Below are positions 1 through 8,983 of a stretch of 64,000 nt of DNA, in pieces. The notes under the pieces were generated by a model. That model ran no database searches. It was given only the letters and a program-made list of their open reading frames with translations, and was not told the origin of the DNA. Origin of the DNA: Streptomyces sp. SID13726 (lineage in GTDB: Bacteria > Actinomycetota > Actinomycetes > Streptomycetales > Streptomycetaceae); the NCBI RefSeq assembly GCF_010548375.1, contig NZ_JAAGLY010000004.1, positions 1 through 64,000 of the forward strand. Direction: 5' to 3'. How positions within the stretch are numbered: position 1 is the first letter of the stretch; the number at the start of each line of letters is the position of its first letter. The translations under genes were made by a program, and so were the position numbers.

Positions 1-180
1 CGCGGCGGGCGGCGGCGACGGCGCCCGCACCCCGTCGGCAGCGGCGGGCGGCTGGGCCGGGGCCTGGACCCCGTCGGCAGGTGTCGGGGCGCCCGTCGCG
101 GACCACTGCGGGTCCCCCGCCGGTCTGCGCGGTGGCGGCGGGGCCGCGTACGGGTCGGAGTCCGGGCCGGTGCTGCTCAT
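1..180 (-). CDS. Proline-rich protein, N-terminal fragment (gene runs off the window)
   Basis: Only the first 60 codons are visible. The ATG (complement of 178-180) overlaps the TGA of the upstream 590-aa gene as ATGA, so the two are probably translationally coupled. The visible N-terminus begins MSSTGPDSDPYAAPPPPRRP and stays rich in Pro and Ala with no hydrophobic segment. That is typical of a disordered leader in front of a domain lying beyond the window edge. It is the last visible gene of a minus-strand set belonging to the caspase/CHAT locus. No function can be assigned from this part. Confidence 0.6.
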   Translation of the reverse strand, partial: MSSTGPDSDPYAAPPPPRRPAGDPQWSATGAPTPADGVQAPAQPPAAADGVRAPSPPPAA

Positions 181-1949
181 GATGCGTCCTCCTCCTTGGC
201 CACGGTGCGGCCGTCGAACGGTGAGCCGCCGGTCGCCGCGGTGGCCAGGGACTGGATCAGCTCCCGGCAGCGCGGCTCGACGGCGTCGGCGTCCCGCAAC
301 TTGGCGTTCCAGTCGGTGAGTTCGGCGGACGCGGCGCGCAGATGGTGCAGCGACTCCAGCTTGGCCGCCTCCAGGATCCCGCGGGCGTTGTCCTGGAGCC
401 GCCCGGCGGCCTGGGCGCCGTTGTGGAGGATGAGCCCCCACACCCCGCCGACGATCGCGGCGATCACGAGGGCGTACCCGATGTGGATGGACCCGATGAC
501 CACCAGGATGCCCAGCAGCACCAGGGCGAGCGGCGTCGCCTTCTTGACCCACGGGTAGGCGTAGGAGGCGATGAAAGGCGCCATGTGCTGGTCCCAGTGC
601 GCGGCCAGCGACCGCTCCAGCTCGGGCAGCTGCTGGGTGAACGACCCGGTCCACGGCGGCAGTTGGAAGGTCTGCGCGGCCACCGTGTACGCGGTGCCGT
701 AGCGCGCCTGGACGTCCTGCGGCACCGCGGCCCGGTAGTCCCGGGTGAACTGGGCGTGCGCCTGGAGGAACCACTCGTGGCAGGCGGCGACGGCCAGCCG
801 CTGGGTGGCGGGCGAGGTGCCGATCGCCGACGGGTTGAGCGCCGCGGTGGTCTGCACGGTCAGGTAGTCGAGCGTCTCGTCGTACGACGCCGAGTCCGCG
901 TCGGCGGTGCGGCGCGCCTGGTCCAGGTCGCCGGCGTGGTCGATCACCGCGTGGTTGAAGGCCAGTTCGCGGCGGAGCGGCAGCTCTTCGTTGTCGTACT
1001 CGGAGACGAGCCGGTCGAGGATGTCGTCGATCTCGTCCTCCAGCCGCGCGGAGGGCTGGAACTCGCGGGACATGACCGCCTCGTACTTGTCGAGGACCGT
1101 CCGCTGGGCGCGGGCCCGGCCCAGGATGGCGTCGAGCTGCGGCCACTGCGGGCAGACCTGGACCAGCCGGGGGAACTCGGCGGCGGCGGACGGCGCGGCG
1201 AGGGAGTCGATCTCCTCGCGCCAGCGGGTGATCTGGCGCTGCTGGGTCTCGGTGCTGTCCATGAGCTGCTCGCGCCAGCCGGTCAGCGTGCCGGTGAGCA
1301 GTTCGCGGCCGGCGAGCCCGAACGCGCCCTGGGCGATGGACTCCAGGATGACCGCGAACTCCCGGCCGAGGGCCGCGGGGTCCTGGGCGATCAGATAGTG
1401 CCGCAGCCAGCGCACCGACGCGTCCTTGCGGTCCTGGCGGCGCAGCACCAGCGCGAAGAACAGCGAGGTGCGGTCCGGGGAGCGGCGGAATGCTTCCTCG
1501 ACGGCCTTGTCGCACAGCGTGCGGTCGTCGGCGGACCAGGAGGCGAGCGCGACCAGGGCGGGCGCCAGCCAGTAGCGGGGCGTCTGGATCATCAACTGGT
1601 CGCCGACGGCCCGGACGTTCTCCTCGGAGACCAGTCCGAGGTCGAAGGCCTGGAGCATGCCGGTCGCGGTGCGCCGTACGGTCTTGTGGTGGCCGAACTC
1701 GTGGTCCACCTGGTCCTGGATGACGCCGACGCGGGTCTCGGCGCGCTGGACGTTCGCGGTGAGCTGGGCGGTCTTGACGAAGGCGAGGAACTCGTCGCGC
1801 AGTTGCGCCAGTTCGCCGCGGGTCTGCTGCTGGTTGGCCTCGACCGCCGAGACCTGGCCGGACACCGAGCCGACCTGCTCGCTGAGCCGGACCACGAGGT
1901 TGCTGACCTGCTGCACCTTCCGGTGAAGGGCGTAGTCCACCTCGGACAT
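177..1949 (-). CDS. Membrane-anchored coiled-coil/helical protein of the caspase-CHAT locus, function unknown
   Basis: This is a 590-aa protein that I do not recognise as a named family. Residues about 5-90 form a Gln/Val/Leu heptad-like coiled coil (KVQQVSNLVVRLSEQ...). A mainly helical middle follows, then two adjacent hydrophobic segments at about 473-492 and 492-508 and a charged helical tail. The likely topology is a membrane hairpin with most of the mass cytoplasmic. Its stop overlaps the start of the next gene by ATGA. Its 5' side carries a 16-bp tandem repeat separating it from the 171-aa gene, and the caspase gene is transcribed divergently from that 171-aa gene. By position it could be the membrane-associated partner or target of the neighbouring proteases; that is inference only. 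Confidence 0.8.
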   Translation of the reverse strand: MSEVDYALHRKVQQVSNLVVRLSEQVGSVSGQVSAVEANQQQTRGELAQLRDEFLAFVKTAQLTANVQRAETRVGVIQDQVDHEFGHHKTVRRTATGMLQAFDLGLVSEENVRAVGDQLMIQTPRYWLAPALVALASWSADDRTLCDKAVEEAFRRSPDRTSLFFALVLRRQDRKDASVRWLRHYLIAQDPAALGREFAVILESIAQGAFGLAGRELLTGTLTGWREQLMDSTETQQRQITRWREEIDSLAAPSAAAEFPRLVQVCPQWPQLDAILGRARAQRTVLDKYEAVMSREFQPSARLEDEIDDILDRLVSEYDNEELPLRRELAFNHAVIDHAGDLDQARRTADADSASYDETLDYLTVQTTAALNPSAIGTSPATQRLAVAACHEWFLQAHAQFTRDYRAAVPQDVQARYGTAYTVAAQTFQLPPWTGSFTQQLPELERSLAAHWDQHMAPFIASYAYPWVKKATPLALVLLGILVVIGSIHIGYALVIAAIVGGVWGLILHNGAQAAGRLQDNARGILEAAKLESLHHLRAASAELTDWNAKLRDADAVEPRCRELIQSLATAATGGSPFDGRTVAKEEDAS

Positions 1950-1993
1950 GCGGTTTCTCCGATCGAACGGTACGAATCACACGGGGATCACTC

Positions 1994-2098
1994 GGGACGG
2001 ACGGCGTGAGGGACGGAGGGCGTCGGGGACGAACGGCATCAGGGACGGACAGCGCCGGGAACGGACAGCGCCAGGAACGGACGGCGTCAGGGACGGAC
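1994..2098. repeat. 16-bp tandem repeat, six full units plus a partial one
   Basis: Six consecutive 16-bp units (consensus GGGACGGACGGCGTCA, 0-4 differences each) run from 1994 to 2089, with about 9 bp of a seventh. They fill nearly the whole gap between the 590-aa and 171-aa minus-strand genes. The last full unit includes the stop codon of the 171-aa gene. They would lie in the mRNA leader of the 590-aa gene. Confidence 0.9.
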
Positions 2099-2602
2099 GA
2101 CCGTCCCGTCGTCGAGCACCGGCAGGAGCAGCCCGCCGGAGTAGACCTCGACGAAGGCGTAGCCGCCGGAGCGCACCAGCATCCGGGCGTCCGCGAAGGG
2201 CTCGGGCACCTGGTCGGAGGGGGCGAAGTGGCGGACGATCACCTGGAAGAGGTCGAGCTGGTGGTCGACGTAGGGCGGACCGAGATAGCAGCGGGCGAGG
2301 AAGCCGAGCGGGATCTCGCCGTAACTGGTCCGGTACTCCCCGGCGATCCACTCCGCGAGCTGCCTGCGGGCGTTCTCGTCCAGGCCCGCGTCGAGGCGGC
2401 CCACGGCCTCGCGCAGTTGCTGCGGCCGGGCGGCCAGGCGCTCGCGGCGCAGCGGGCCGGCGGGCCCCGGCGCCCCGACGGTGCGGCGCGGGCCGCCCGT
2501 GGTGAGGCCCTGGTCGGTGGCGCGCAGGGCGTCCGACGACGTGGAGGGTGTGCCGGCCGTTCCTGGTCGCACGATGCGCCGAGGCCGCTCGAACTGGCCC
2601 AT
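2087..2602 (-). CDS. Unknown 171-aa protein of the caspase-CHAT locus
   Basis: The start is the ATG at 2600-2602, preceded by GGGGGACAC, and gives MGQFERPRRIVRP; an upstream in-frame start exists but lacks a ribosome-binding site. Residues 1-65 are Pro/Gly/Arg-rich and probably disordered. Residues about 70-171 look like a compact domain with a helical first half and a strand-rich end (YAFVEVYSGG...LDDGTVVRP). No catalytic motif is evident and I do not recognise the family. It is divergent from the caspase gene across about 180 bp, which should hold both promoters, and is followed by the 16-bp repeats and the 590-aa gene. Confidence 0.7.
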   Translation of the reverse strand: MGQFERPRRIVRPGTAGTPSTSSDALRATDQGLTTGGPRRTVGAPGPAGPLRRERLAARPQQLREAVGRLDAGLDENARRQLAEWIAGEYRTSYGEIPLGFLARCYLGPPYVDHQLDLFQVIVRHFAPSDQVPEPFADARMLVRSGGYAFVEVYSGGLLLPVLDDGTVVRP

Positions 2603-2784
2603 GTGTCCCCCGACTCGAGTTCTGGCACGCGTTCCGCGAAAAGGTGAAGAATAGTGACGTCGAGTCAATAGTGCGACCACACGGAGCACTTCACACCCGT
2701 ACGACCGAATTGAAGCCCGGAACCGCCCCGTTACCGACCAGTTCCCTGGAATCGTTGACCGGCCCGGCTGCGAGACTTCCCGCC
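2603..2784. promoter_or_regulatory. Divergent promoter region of the caspase gene and the 171-aa gene
   Basis: This 182-bp non-coding segment separates the two divergent starts. It has a locally AT-rich patch with a 7-bp direct repeat, AATAGTG, at 2650-2656 and 2667-2673 (17 bp apart). I could not define -10/-35 elements with confidence. The repeat could be a regulator site for one or both genes. Confidence 0.35.
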
Positions 2785-4740
2785 ATGGGGTCGATCTACG
2801 CGTTCATGGCAGGCATCAACGACTATCCGGCGCATGTCGCCACTCCGCTCACGGGCTGCGTCAACGACATCCGCGCGGCCCGTCGGCTGCTGGTGGAGCG
2901 GACCGGGGGCGCGGTCGAGGTGCGGACGGCGCTGGACGGCGAGGCCACGGCGGCGGCCCTGGAGGACGGCATCCGTGACTTCCTGGGGTCGGCCGGGTCC
3001 GGGGACACGGCGCTGTTCTGGTTCTCGGGCCACGGCACCCGGCGCCCCGCCGGCGGCGGCGACCTGCTGGTCGAGGCGACGGGCTGGAACCAGGCGCTGG
3101 TCTGCGCGGACGGCCCGCTGCCCGACAAGCGGGTCGGCGCGCTGCTGGACGCGGTCGCGGCCCGCGGGGTCCAGGTGGTGGCGGTGCTCGACTGCTGCTA
3201 CTCCGGGGGCGCCACCCGGGAGGACGGCCCGGTCCCGGCGGACCTGACCGCCCGGTTCGCGCCGCCCCGGCCGGAGTGGCGGACGGTGACCGCGGACCGG
3301 GACGCCGTACCGGACCAAGAGGCCGGGCGTCACCTGCTGTTGGCGGCCAGCAGGCTCGACCAGCTGTCGTTCGAGGGGTACTTCGACGGCGTCAGACACG
3401 GCGTCTTCACCCACGCGCTGCTGAGCGCGGTGCGGGCGGCGGGCCCCGACGCCACGTACCGGCAGCTGCTGGCGGCGGCGGACGCGCGGGTACGGCGGTC
3501 CGGCGGGCGGCAGCAGCCGGTGCTGTTCCCGCCGTCGCCGGGCCTCGCCGACCTGCCGTTCCTGGCGGGCGCGGTCGCGGGCGTGGCGAGCGGGTATCTG
3601 CTGCGCCGGGGGCCGGACGGCTGGGAGGTGGACTGCGGCAGCGGGCACGGGCTGCGGGACGGCGCGGGCGCCGACGGCACGGAGTTCGGGGTGGTCGGCG
3701 AGGGCCCGGCCGCGGGGGCGGTCGTACGGGCGCGGGTGGTGCGGGCCGACCGGTGCCTGGTGGACCCGGTGCGGTGGACGCCGGACCCCGAGCTGGCCTA
3801 CCCAGTGGCCCTGACCGCGCTGGCGTCGGCGCCCGCGACGGTGAGCGTGGAGGGGCCGGACGGACGGCTGCGGGCGGCCCTCGCGTCGTACGGTCCCGGC
3901 GGCGGGCCCGCGCCTCTCGTACGGCTCGTCGACGCGCCGGAGGAGCAGGGCGACCCGCACTTCCGGGTGGTCGTGGCGGACGGCGCGGCCCGGGTGTTGG
4001 GGCGGGACGGGACGGAGTTCGTGGCGCCGCTGCGGTTCGGGGAGGGCGGGTCCGTGGTGCCGCGGGCGGCGGACGCCGACGCCCGCCGGGTCGTCGACTG
4101 CCTCACCCATCTGGCCCGTTGGCACCGGCTGCGGGATCTCACCGCCCGGCCCTCGGTCTTCGACAGCCAGGTGCGGGTGGAGATCGTGCCGTGGGAGGCG
4201 CCCGACGGGCCCGCGCTGGTGCCGGACGGGCGGGGCGAGATCGTCTGCGAGTACCGGCCGGACGCGACGGGTCCGCGGGAGCCGTGGGTGCAGATCCGGC
4301 TGCACAACCGCTCGCAGCGCCCGCTGTGGTGCGTCCTGCTCGACCTCACCGACAGCTGGGCGGCCGATCCGGCGCTGTTCCAGGGCCACTTCATCGGGCC
4401 CGGACGGACGGGGTACGCCCTCGACGGCGAGCCGGTGCGGCTCTTCCTGCCGGAATCGCGGCCCGCCGTGCCCGGGGCTGAGGTCAGGGACTGGCTCAAA
4501 CTCATCGTGGCGGAGGGCGAGTTGAACACGGCGCCGTTCCGGATGCGGGCCTGGGACGCGGAGCGGACGCCGGGCAGCCGCGGGGACGGCGACGAGGTCA
4601 GCGGTGTACTGCGGTTCGACGCGCCGGTACGGCCCGCTCCCGGCCCCCGGGAGGCCGGTCGGGTCCCGCAGGGCGCGGCGGGGCGGTGGGCCACCCGCAC
4701 GGTGACCCTGCGGACCGTCGTACCGGCGGGCGGCTACTGA
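2785..4740 (+). CDS. Caspase-family (peptidase C14) protease with a long C-terminal region
   Basis: This 651-aa protein starts at the ATG giving MGSIYAFMAGINDY, where the caspase fold begins. The fold occupies about residues 1-270. The catalytic His is H83 in LFWFSGHG and the catalytic Cys is C138 in VLDCCYSGG, so the dyad is intact and the enzyme should be an active cysteine protease of the metacaspase/paracaspase-like class. Residues 270-651 hold beta-rich segments and an Arg/Pro-rich tail, resembling the accessory region of actinobacterial caspase proteins in conflict systems. There is no signal peptide or membrane helix, so it is cytoplasmic. Its 3' end overlaps the convergent CHAT gene by 7 bp. 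A role in activating or executing a suicide response is inferred from family and neighbours. Confidence 0.88.
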   Translation: MGSIYAFMAGINDYPAHVATPLTGCVNDIRAARRLLVERTGGAVEVRTALDGEATAAALEDGIRDFLGSAGSGDTALFWFSGHGTRRPAGGGDLLVEATGWNQALVCADGPLPDKRVGALLDAVAARGVQVVAVLDCCYSGGATREDGPVPADLTARFAPPRPEWRTVTADRDAVPDQEAGRHLLLAASRLDQLSFEGYFDGVRHGVFTHALLSAVRAAGPDATYRQLLAAADARVRRSGGRQQPVLFPPSPGLADLPFLAGAVAGVASGYLLRRGPDGWEVDCGSGHGLRDGAGADGTEFGVVGEGPAAGAVVRARVVRADRCLVDPVRWTPDPELAYPVALTALASAPATVSVEGPDGRLRAALASYGPGGGPAPLVRLVDAPEEQGDPHFRVVVADGAARVLGRDGTEFVAPLRFGEGGSVVPRAADADARRVVDCLTHLARWHRLRDLTARPSVFDSQVRVEIVPWEAPDGPALVPDGRGEIVCEYRPDATGPREPWVQIRLHNRSQRPLWCVLLDLTDSWAADPALFQGHFIGPGRTGYALDGEPVRLFLPESRPAVPGAEVRDWLKLIVAEGELNTAPFRMRAWDAERTPGSRGDGDEVSGVLRFDAPVRPAPGPREAGRVPQGAAGRWATRTVTLRTVVPAGGY

Positions 4741-7700
4741 CCGAGGTGGGTGAAGCCCGCCCAGGCGCTGAGGTCGTCGGGGTCGATGTGCGGGACCCGC
4801 TCGGCGAGGCGGGCGGGCAGGTCGGCGGGGAGTTCGCGGGCCGGGTCCAGCATCCACAGCTGGGCCCGGCGCAGGGCACGCGCGGGCGGTTCGTTCCCGG
4901 TGCGCAGGTAGTGGTGGGTGAGGAACATCAGCACCGAGGTCGCGTCGTCCGGCACCGGCCACAGCGAGCCGACCACGGACCGGGCACCGGCCACCAGGAA
5001 CGCGGTGGCCAGGCTGTACGCCTCGTTGTACCCCCGCCCCGACACATGGCTGCGGCACGCGGCGAGCAGCACGATCCCGAGCCGCCCCCGCCCGGCCCCG
5101 CCGACCGCCTCGGTCAGCTCCTCGGCCGCCAACTCACCGCCGTGCAGCGCGAGATGAGAGGTCCGCCGGGTGTCCCGCGCGATGGCCGCGTGACAGGCGA
5201 GATGCAGCACGGCACCGTCCCGCGGGGCGTCGCGGTCCCGCTCTTCCCCGCCTTCCGCTTCCGCTACGGCGGTCTCGTCCCCGGAGGCGGCGCGCGTCAG
5301 CCACTCCAGCACCTCCCCCGGCGTCCCGGGCCCGTCCGCCTCGCCCGTCTCCCGGCGGCCCAGGAAGCGACCGCGCGGGTAGAAGGCGCGCTGGACGGCG
5401 TCGGCCTCCTCACCCGCGTACCGGAGGTCCCCGGTCGGGTTGCCGACGACGAGGGCGGGGCCGGCGTGGGTGACGGCGGGGCGGGCGGCGACGTCGCACA
5501 GCAGGCGGGCGGAGGCGGCGTAGGAGATCTCCGCCTCCTGGAGCGCGTACCGGCGTTCGTCGTCCGGGCCGGTCCCCCACGCGGCGTGCCAGGGGACCAG
5601 GCTGAGGGTGTCCATCGGCACGAACACCAGCCGCGGCACCCGTCCGGTCCGGGTGTCGAACATGTCGAGCAGCGGGCGCATCCCCGCGTACCAGGCCCAT
5701 CCGCACAGCCGGTCCAGGCGTTGCCGCAGCGACGGGCCCGCGGCGGCGGCATGTCCCGGCACCGGGCCCATGTCCCGGTCCGTACCGCCTCCTCGGGGCT
5801 GCGCGTACTCCCGCAGGGCCGCCGCGTCCGCCTTCAGCGTCGGCAGCGGCACGCTGTGCACGTCCCCCCTGGAGGTGACGACGACGGCGCTGCCGGGGGT
5901 GTCCTCACCGGCGGGGACGAGGTAGACGAGGGCGTCCTTGCGCAGGGTGCGCAGCGCCTCGCCGATCTCCTCGGGCGAGGGCGGGTCCAGGAGCCGGTCC
6001 TGGACGGAGTGCGCGCCGGTGAGGGCGGCCAGGACCCGGCGGCGCAGGCTGCTGGGGACGGTGACGGCGGCGCGGAGCGCGGTGAGCGGGTCGGCCGCCG
6101 TGCTGCCGAGACCGGCCGCGTGCCACTCGTCGGCGAGGTCGCCGTGCCCGGCCGCGACCAGGCGTTCGGGGACCGTCCGGGAGGTGGTGGCGGCGTGCAG
6201 GACGAGACCGCGGCAGGCGTCGAGGGCGCGTACGGCGTCCTCGGGGGCGTTGTCCCGCAGGCACCAGCCCGCGACCTCGAACGCGGTGTCGGTGGCCTCC
6301 CGCACGGCGTGCGCCGCGTGCTCGGTGCCGGACTGGAGCAGCGCGGCCCAGGCGTGGCCGCGCAGCGCGTCGAGGCCGGTGCGGCGGCCGGCGCCGCGGT
6401 CGTCCCGGCGCAGTTCGCCGCGGACCCGGTAGGCGCGGCCGAGGGCGAGTCCGCAGGCGGCGTAGAGGCGGTGCTCGGGGCCGCCGCACATGCGCAGCGA
6501 CTCCTCCAGCATGGTGATGCCCCGGGTGAGGTGCCGGGTGCGGACGGAGGGCAGCCGGTGCATCTCGGCGAGCGCGCAGTGGCCGCTGCCGAGGCAGTGG
6601 GCGTAGCGCAGCCGGCTGTCGCTGCCCTCGTCGACCAGGTCGTAGGCCTCCTGGAGCAGTTCCATGGCCTCGGCGAGCATCTCGGCGTCGCGTTTCTCAC
6701 CGGCCCGGATGAAGCGGGTGATGCCGTTGTCGCCGAGCACCCAGGCGCGGTGGTCGCGCGGCAACTGCTTGGCGGCGCGCCGCAGTTGGAACAGGGACGG
6801 GCGGCCGACCAGGGGTGGCGCGGGCGGTGCCCCGAGGAGTCCGGCGAGGCGGTCGCGGGCGGAGCGGGCGTTCTCCAGGTGGGTCCACAGCTCGATGCGG
6901 GCCGGGTCCTCGGGGTCGAGGTCCGCGTGGACGGCGAGGAGTTCGGCGAGGTGCCGGTCGGTGCCGGCGAGGTCACCGCGCTGGGCGGCGGCCTGCGCGT
7001 CGAGCGCGGACTGCTGGGCGTCCAGGACCTGGCGCATGTGCGGGCTGAGCTGGGGGCTCTCGCGCAGCTTGCGCCACATCGCGGCCCCGGCCTCGACGTC
7101 GTCGCCGGTGCCCGCGGTCTGCCCCCGGTGGGTGGTGGCTGCGGCGCGGGCGAGGTCGATGCCGTGGCCGAGCTGTTCGTCGCCGCCGATCGCCTCGGCG
7201 CGGGCGAGATGGTCGAGGACGGTGTCCATGCCCCGCCCGCTGCCCGCGAGTTCGTCCCGCAGCCGGGTCTGGGCGACCACCGCGTGGGCCTTGCGCTGCC
7301 ACTCCGGGTCGTCCTGTCCGTGCGCGAGGACGCAGTCGATCAGCTCCTCCTTCTGCTCGGCGGCGACATGGGTGCCGTGCGGGTCGAGGAGCATGGTGTG
7401 GGAGAGCAGGGCGAGGGCGAAGAACGCCCGGCCCGCGCCCTCCTCCAGGGCGCGGTAGCGCGCGAATCCCTGGTCGAAGCCCTCGGCGAGCCGGTCGAGT
7501 CCGCCGAAGCCCTTGAAGATGCCGGGGAAGTCGTCGCTGGTGCCGCTGAAGTCGAGGAAGCCGCGCCCCTGTTCGAGGTCCCTGAGCATGTCGACGTACG
7601 CCTGCCGGGCCTCGTCGGCGCCCATCCCGGCGGGCGGCTCGGCACCGGTGGCGCCGGTGTCCTCCAGGGTGAACCAGGCCCAGCTGCCCATCATCCGGGC

Positions 7701-8933
7701 CATCTGGCGCAGTTGGTCGTCGAACTCCTCGTCGGCGAGGACCAGGGCGGCGGCCTCGGCGACATCGCGCAGCCGGCGTTCCTCGGGGTCGTCCTGGTAG
7801 CGGCTCTGCTGGAAGACGGCGAGCATCAGGGCGGTGGTGCTGACCGGGCCGTCGCGGTCGGCCTCCCACTCGTCGAGGGACTTGCGGATCAGGGCGATGC
7901 CCCGGTCCTGCACGGTCACGTCCCGGCGGACCCCGCCGCGTTCGAAGAGCAGCCGGCCGAAGCAGTCGAGGTACACCGGGGGCAGCCGGTCGACGTCGGC
8001 GGGGTCGGCGAGCAGTCCGGCGAGTTCCACCTCGGCCGCGGCGGCCTGCGCCTGGTCCTTCCAGGTGGCCCAGATGAGGGTGCGGACGAACGCGCTGCGG
8101 ATCTCGGCCTCCCAGGCCCAGGTGGGCGGTTCGCCCTCCCGCTGGCGGGCTTCGAGGAGCGCGGTGCCGAACGCCTCCCTGGCCAGCTCCAGTTCGTCCC
8201 GGTCGCGGGTCATCCGGCCGTGCGTCATGAGCGCGAGTCCGTGGCTGTGGCGCAGCAACGGCAGGTCGCCGCCGAGCGGTTCGGCGGCCAGCGCGGCGCC
8301 GTAGTGCCGGGCGGCGGCCTCCGCGTCGGCGGGCTCGGAGGACAGCTCGACCCGGTCCAGGTGCAGATAGCCCCGGGACACGTCGAGTTCGACCGCCTCC
8401 TCGCTGCCGGGCTCCACTGTCGCGGCGGCGTCCGCGTACAACCGCAGTGCCTCGTCGAGGAGTTCGAGGCGCCGCTCGACCGCCTCCTCGCAGGCCAGGT
8501 AGCGCTGCTTGGCGCAGGACGCGAGCAGCTGGCGTCCGAGGTCGTGCACGAGGTCGTAGTCGTCGTCCCCTGCGGGCAGCCCGGCGACTCCGTCCCGCAG
8601 CAGCTCCCACATGGCGTCGAGGAGTCCGGGGTCCGGCTCGCTGTCGTACTGGAAGGCCCGGACGTGCCCGTAGAGGATCCGCCAGGCGGCCCAGTCGCCG
8701 TCGTCGCCCGGGGCCCGGAAGGCGTGTCCGAACGCCTCGGCGGCCAGCGGCAGATGCTCCTCGGGGCCGTCGAGGAGCAGGAGCCGGTAGCTGAGTTCGC
8801 CGGCCAGCCCGCACAGACGGGGTACCTCCGGGTCGTCGGAGGCGGTGTGCGCGAGGGTGTCGAGGATCTCCTCGCGCCGGTCGCGGAGTTCGCGGATCTC
8901 TTCGGGGGCCGACGTCGGTGTCTCAGCTGTCAC
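4734..8933 (-). CDS. Large TPR-like helical-repeat protein with C-terminal CHAT protease domain
   Basis: This is a protein of about 1,399 aa. I chose the GTG at 8931-8933 (VTAETPTSAPEE), preceded by GGAAAG; the longer reading adds about 75 Arg-rich residues overlapping the RES gene. Residues about 10-1000 are a continuous run of amphipathic helices of the TPR kind seen in CHAT proteins. The last 350 or so form the CHAT domain, a caspase-fold cysteine protease. The His is H1248 in LHLACH and the Cys is C1293 in LLAACRSH, where LSACETG-like motifs are usual, so the dyad is present. It is cytoplasmic. It lies 50 bp downstream of the RES gene and converges, with overlapping 3' ends, on a second caspase-fold protease. 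In the family the repeats sense or bind a partner that activates the CHAT domain; the partner here is unknown. Confidence 0.88.
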   Translation of the reverse strand: MTAETPTSAPEEIRELRDRREEILDTLAHTASDDPEVPRLCGLAGELSYRLLLLDGPEEHLPLAAEAFGHAFRAPGDDGDWAAWRILYGHVRAFQYDSEPDPGLLDAMWELLRDGVAGLPAGDDDYDLVHDLGRQLLASCAKQRYLACEEAVERRLELLDEALRLYADAAATVEPGSEEAVELDVSRGYLHLDRVELSSEPADAEAAARHYGAALAAEPLGGDLPLLRHSHGLALMTHGRMTRDRDELELAREAFGTALLEARQREGEPPTWAWEAEIRSAFVRTLIWATWKDQAQAAAAEVELAGLLADPADVDRLPPVYLDCFGRLLFERGGVRRDVTVQDRGIALIRKSLDEWEADRDGPVSTTALMLAVFQQSRYQDDPEERRLRDVAEAAALVLADEEFDDQLRQMARMMGSWAWFTLEDTGATGAEPPAGMGADEARQAYVDMLRDLEQGRGFLDFSGTSDDFPGIFKGFGGLDRLAEGFDQGFARYRALEEGAGRAFFALALLSHTMLLDPHGTHVAAEQKEELIDCVLAHGQDDPEWQRKAHAVVAQTRLRDELAGSGRGMDTVLDHLARAEAIGGDEQLGHGIDLARAAATTHRGQTAGTGDDVEAGAAMWRKLRESPQLSPHMRQVLDAQQSALDAQAAAQRGDLAGTDRHLAELLAVHADLDPEDPARIELWTHLENARSARDRLAGLLGAPPAPPLVGRPSLFQLRRAAKQLPRDHRAWVLGDNGITRFIRAGEKRDAEMLAEAMELLQEAYDLVDEGSDSRLRYAHCLGSGHCALAEMHRLPSVRTRHLTRGITMLEESLRMCGGPEHRLYAACGLALGRAYRVRGELRRDDRGAGRRTGLDALRGHAWAALLQSGTEHAAHAVREATDTAFEVAGWCLRDNAPEDAVRALDACRGLVLHAATTSRTVPERLVAAGHGDLADEWHAAGLGSTAADPLTALRAAVTVPSSLRRRVLAALTGAHSVQDRLLDPPSPEEIGEALRTLRKDALVYLVPAGEDTPGSAVVVTSRGDVHSVPLPTLKADAAALREYAQPRGGGTDRDMGPVPGHAAAAGPSLRQRLDRLCGWAWYAGMRPLLDMFDTRTGRVPRLVFVPMDTLSLVPWHAAWGTGPDDERRYALQEAEISYAASARLLCDVAARPAVTHAGPALVVGNPTGDLRYAGEEADAVQRAFYPRGRFLGRRETGEADGPGTPGEVLEWLTRAASGDETAVAEAEGGEERDRDAPRDGAVLHLACHAAIARDTRRTSHLALHGGELAAEELTEAVGGAGRGRLGIVLLAACRSHVSGRGYNEAYSLATAFLVAGARSVVGSLWPVPDDATSVLMFLTHHYLRTGNEPPARALRRAQLWMLDPARELPADLPARLAERVPHIDPDDLSAWAGFTHLGQ

Positions 8934-8983
8934 GAGGCGAGCTTTCCAGGAACGCGGGGGGACCGAACCGGTGAATGCGACAT

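Noticed and set aside
1994..2098. 16-bp repeats as a CRISPR array or replication iterons
   Set aside because: There are no spacers, no cas or replication-initiator gene nearby, and the units are imperfect and very GC-rich.
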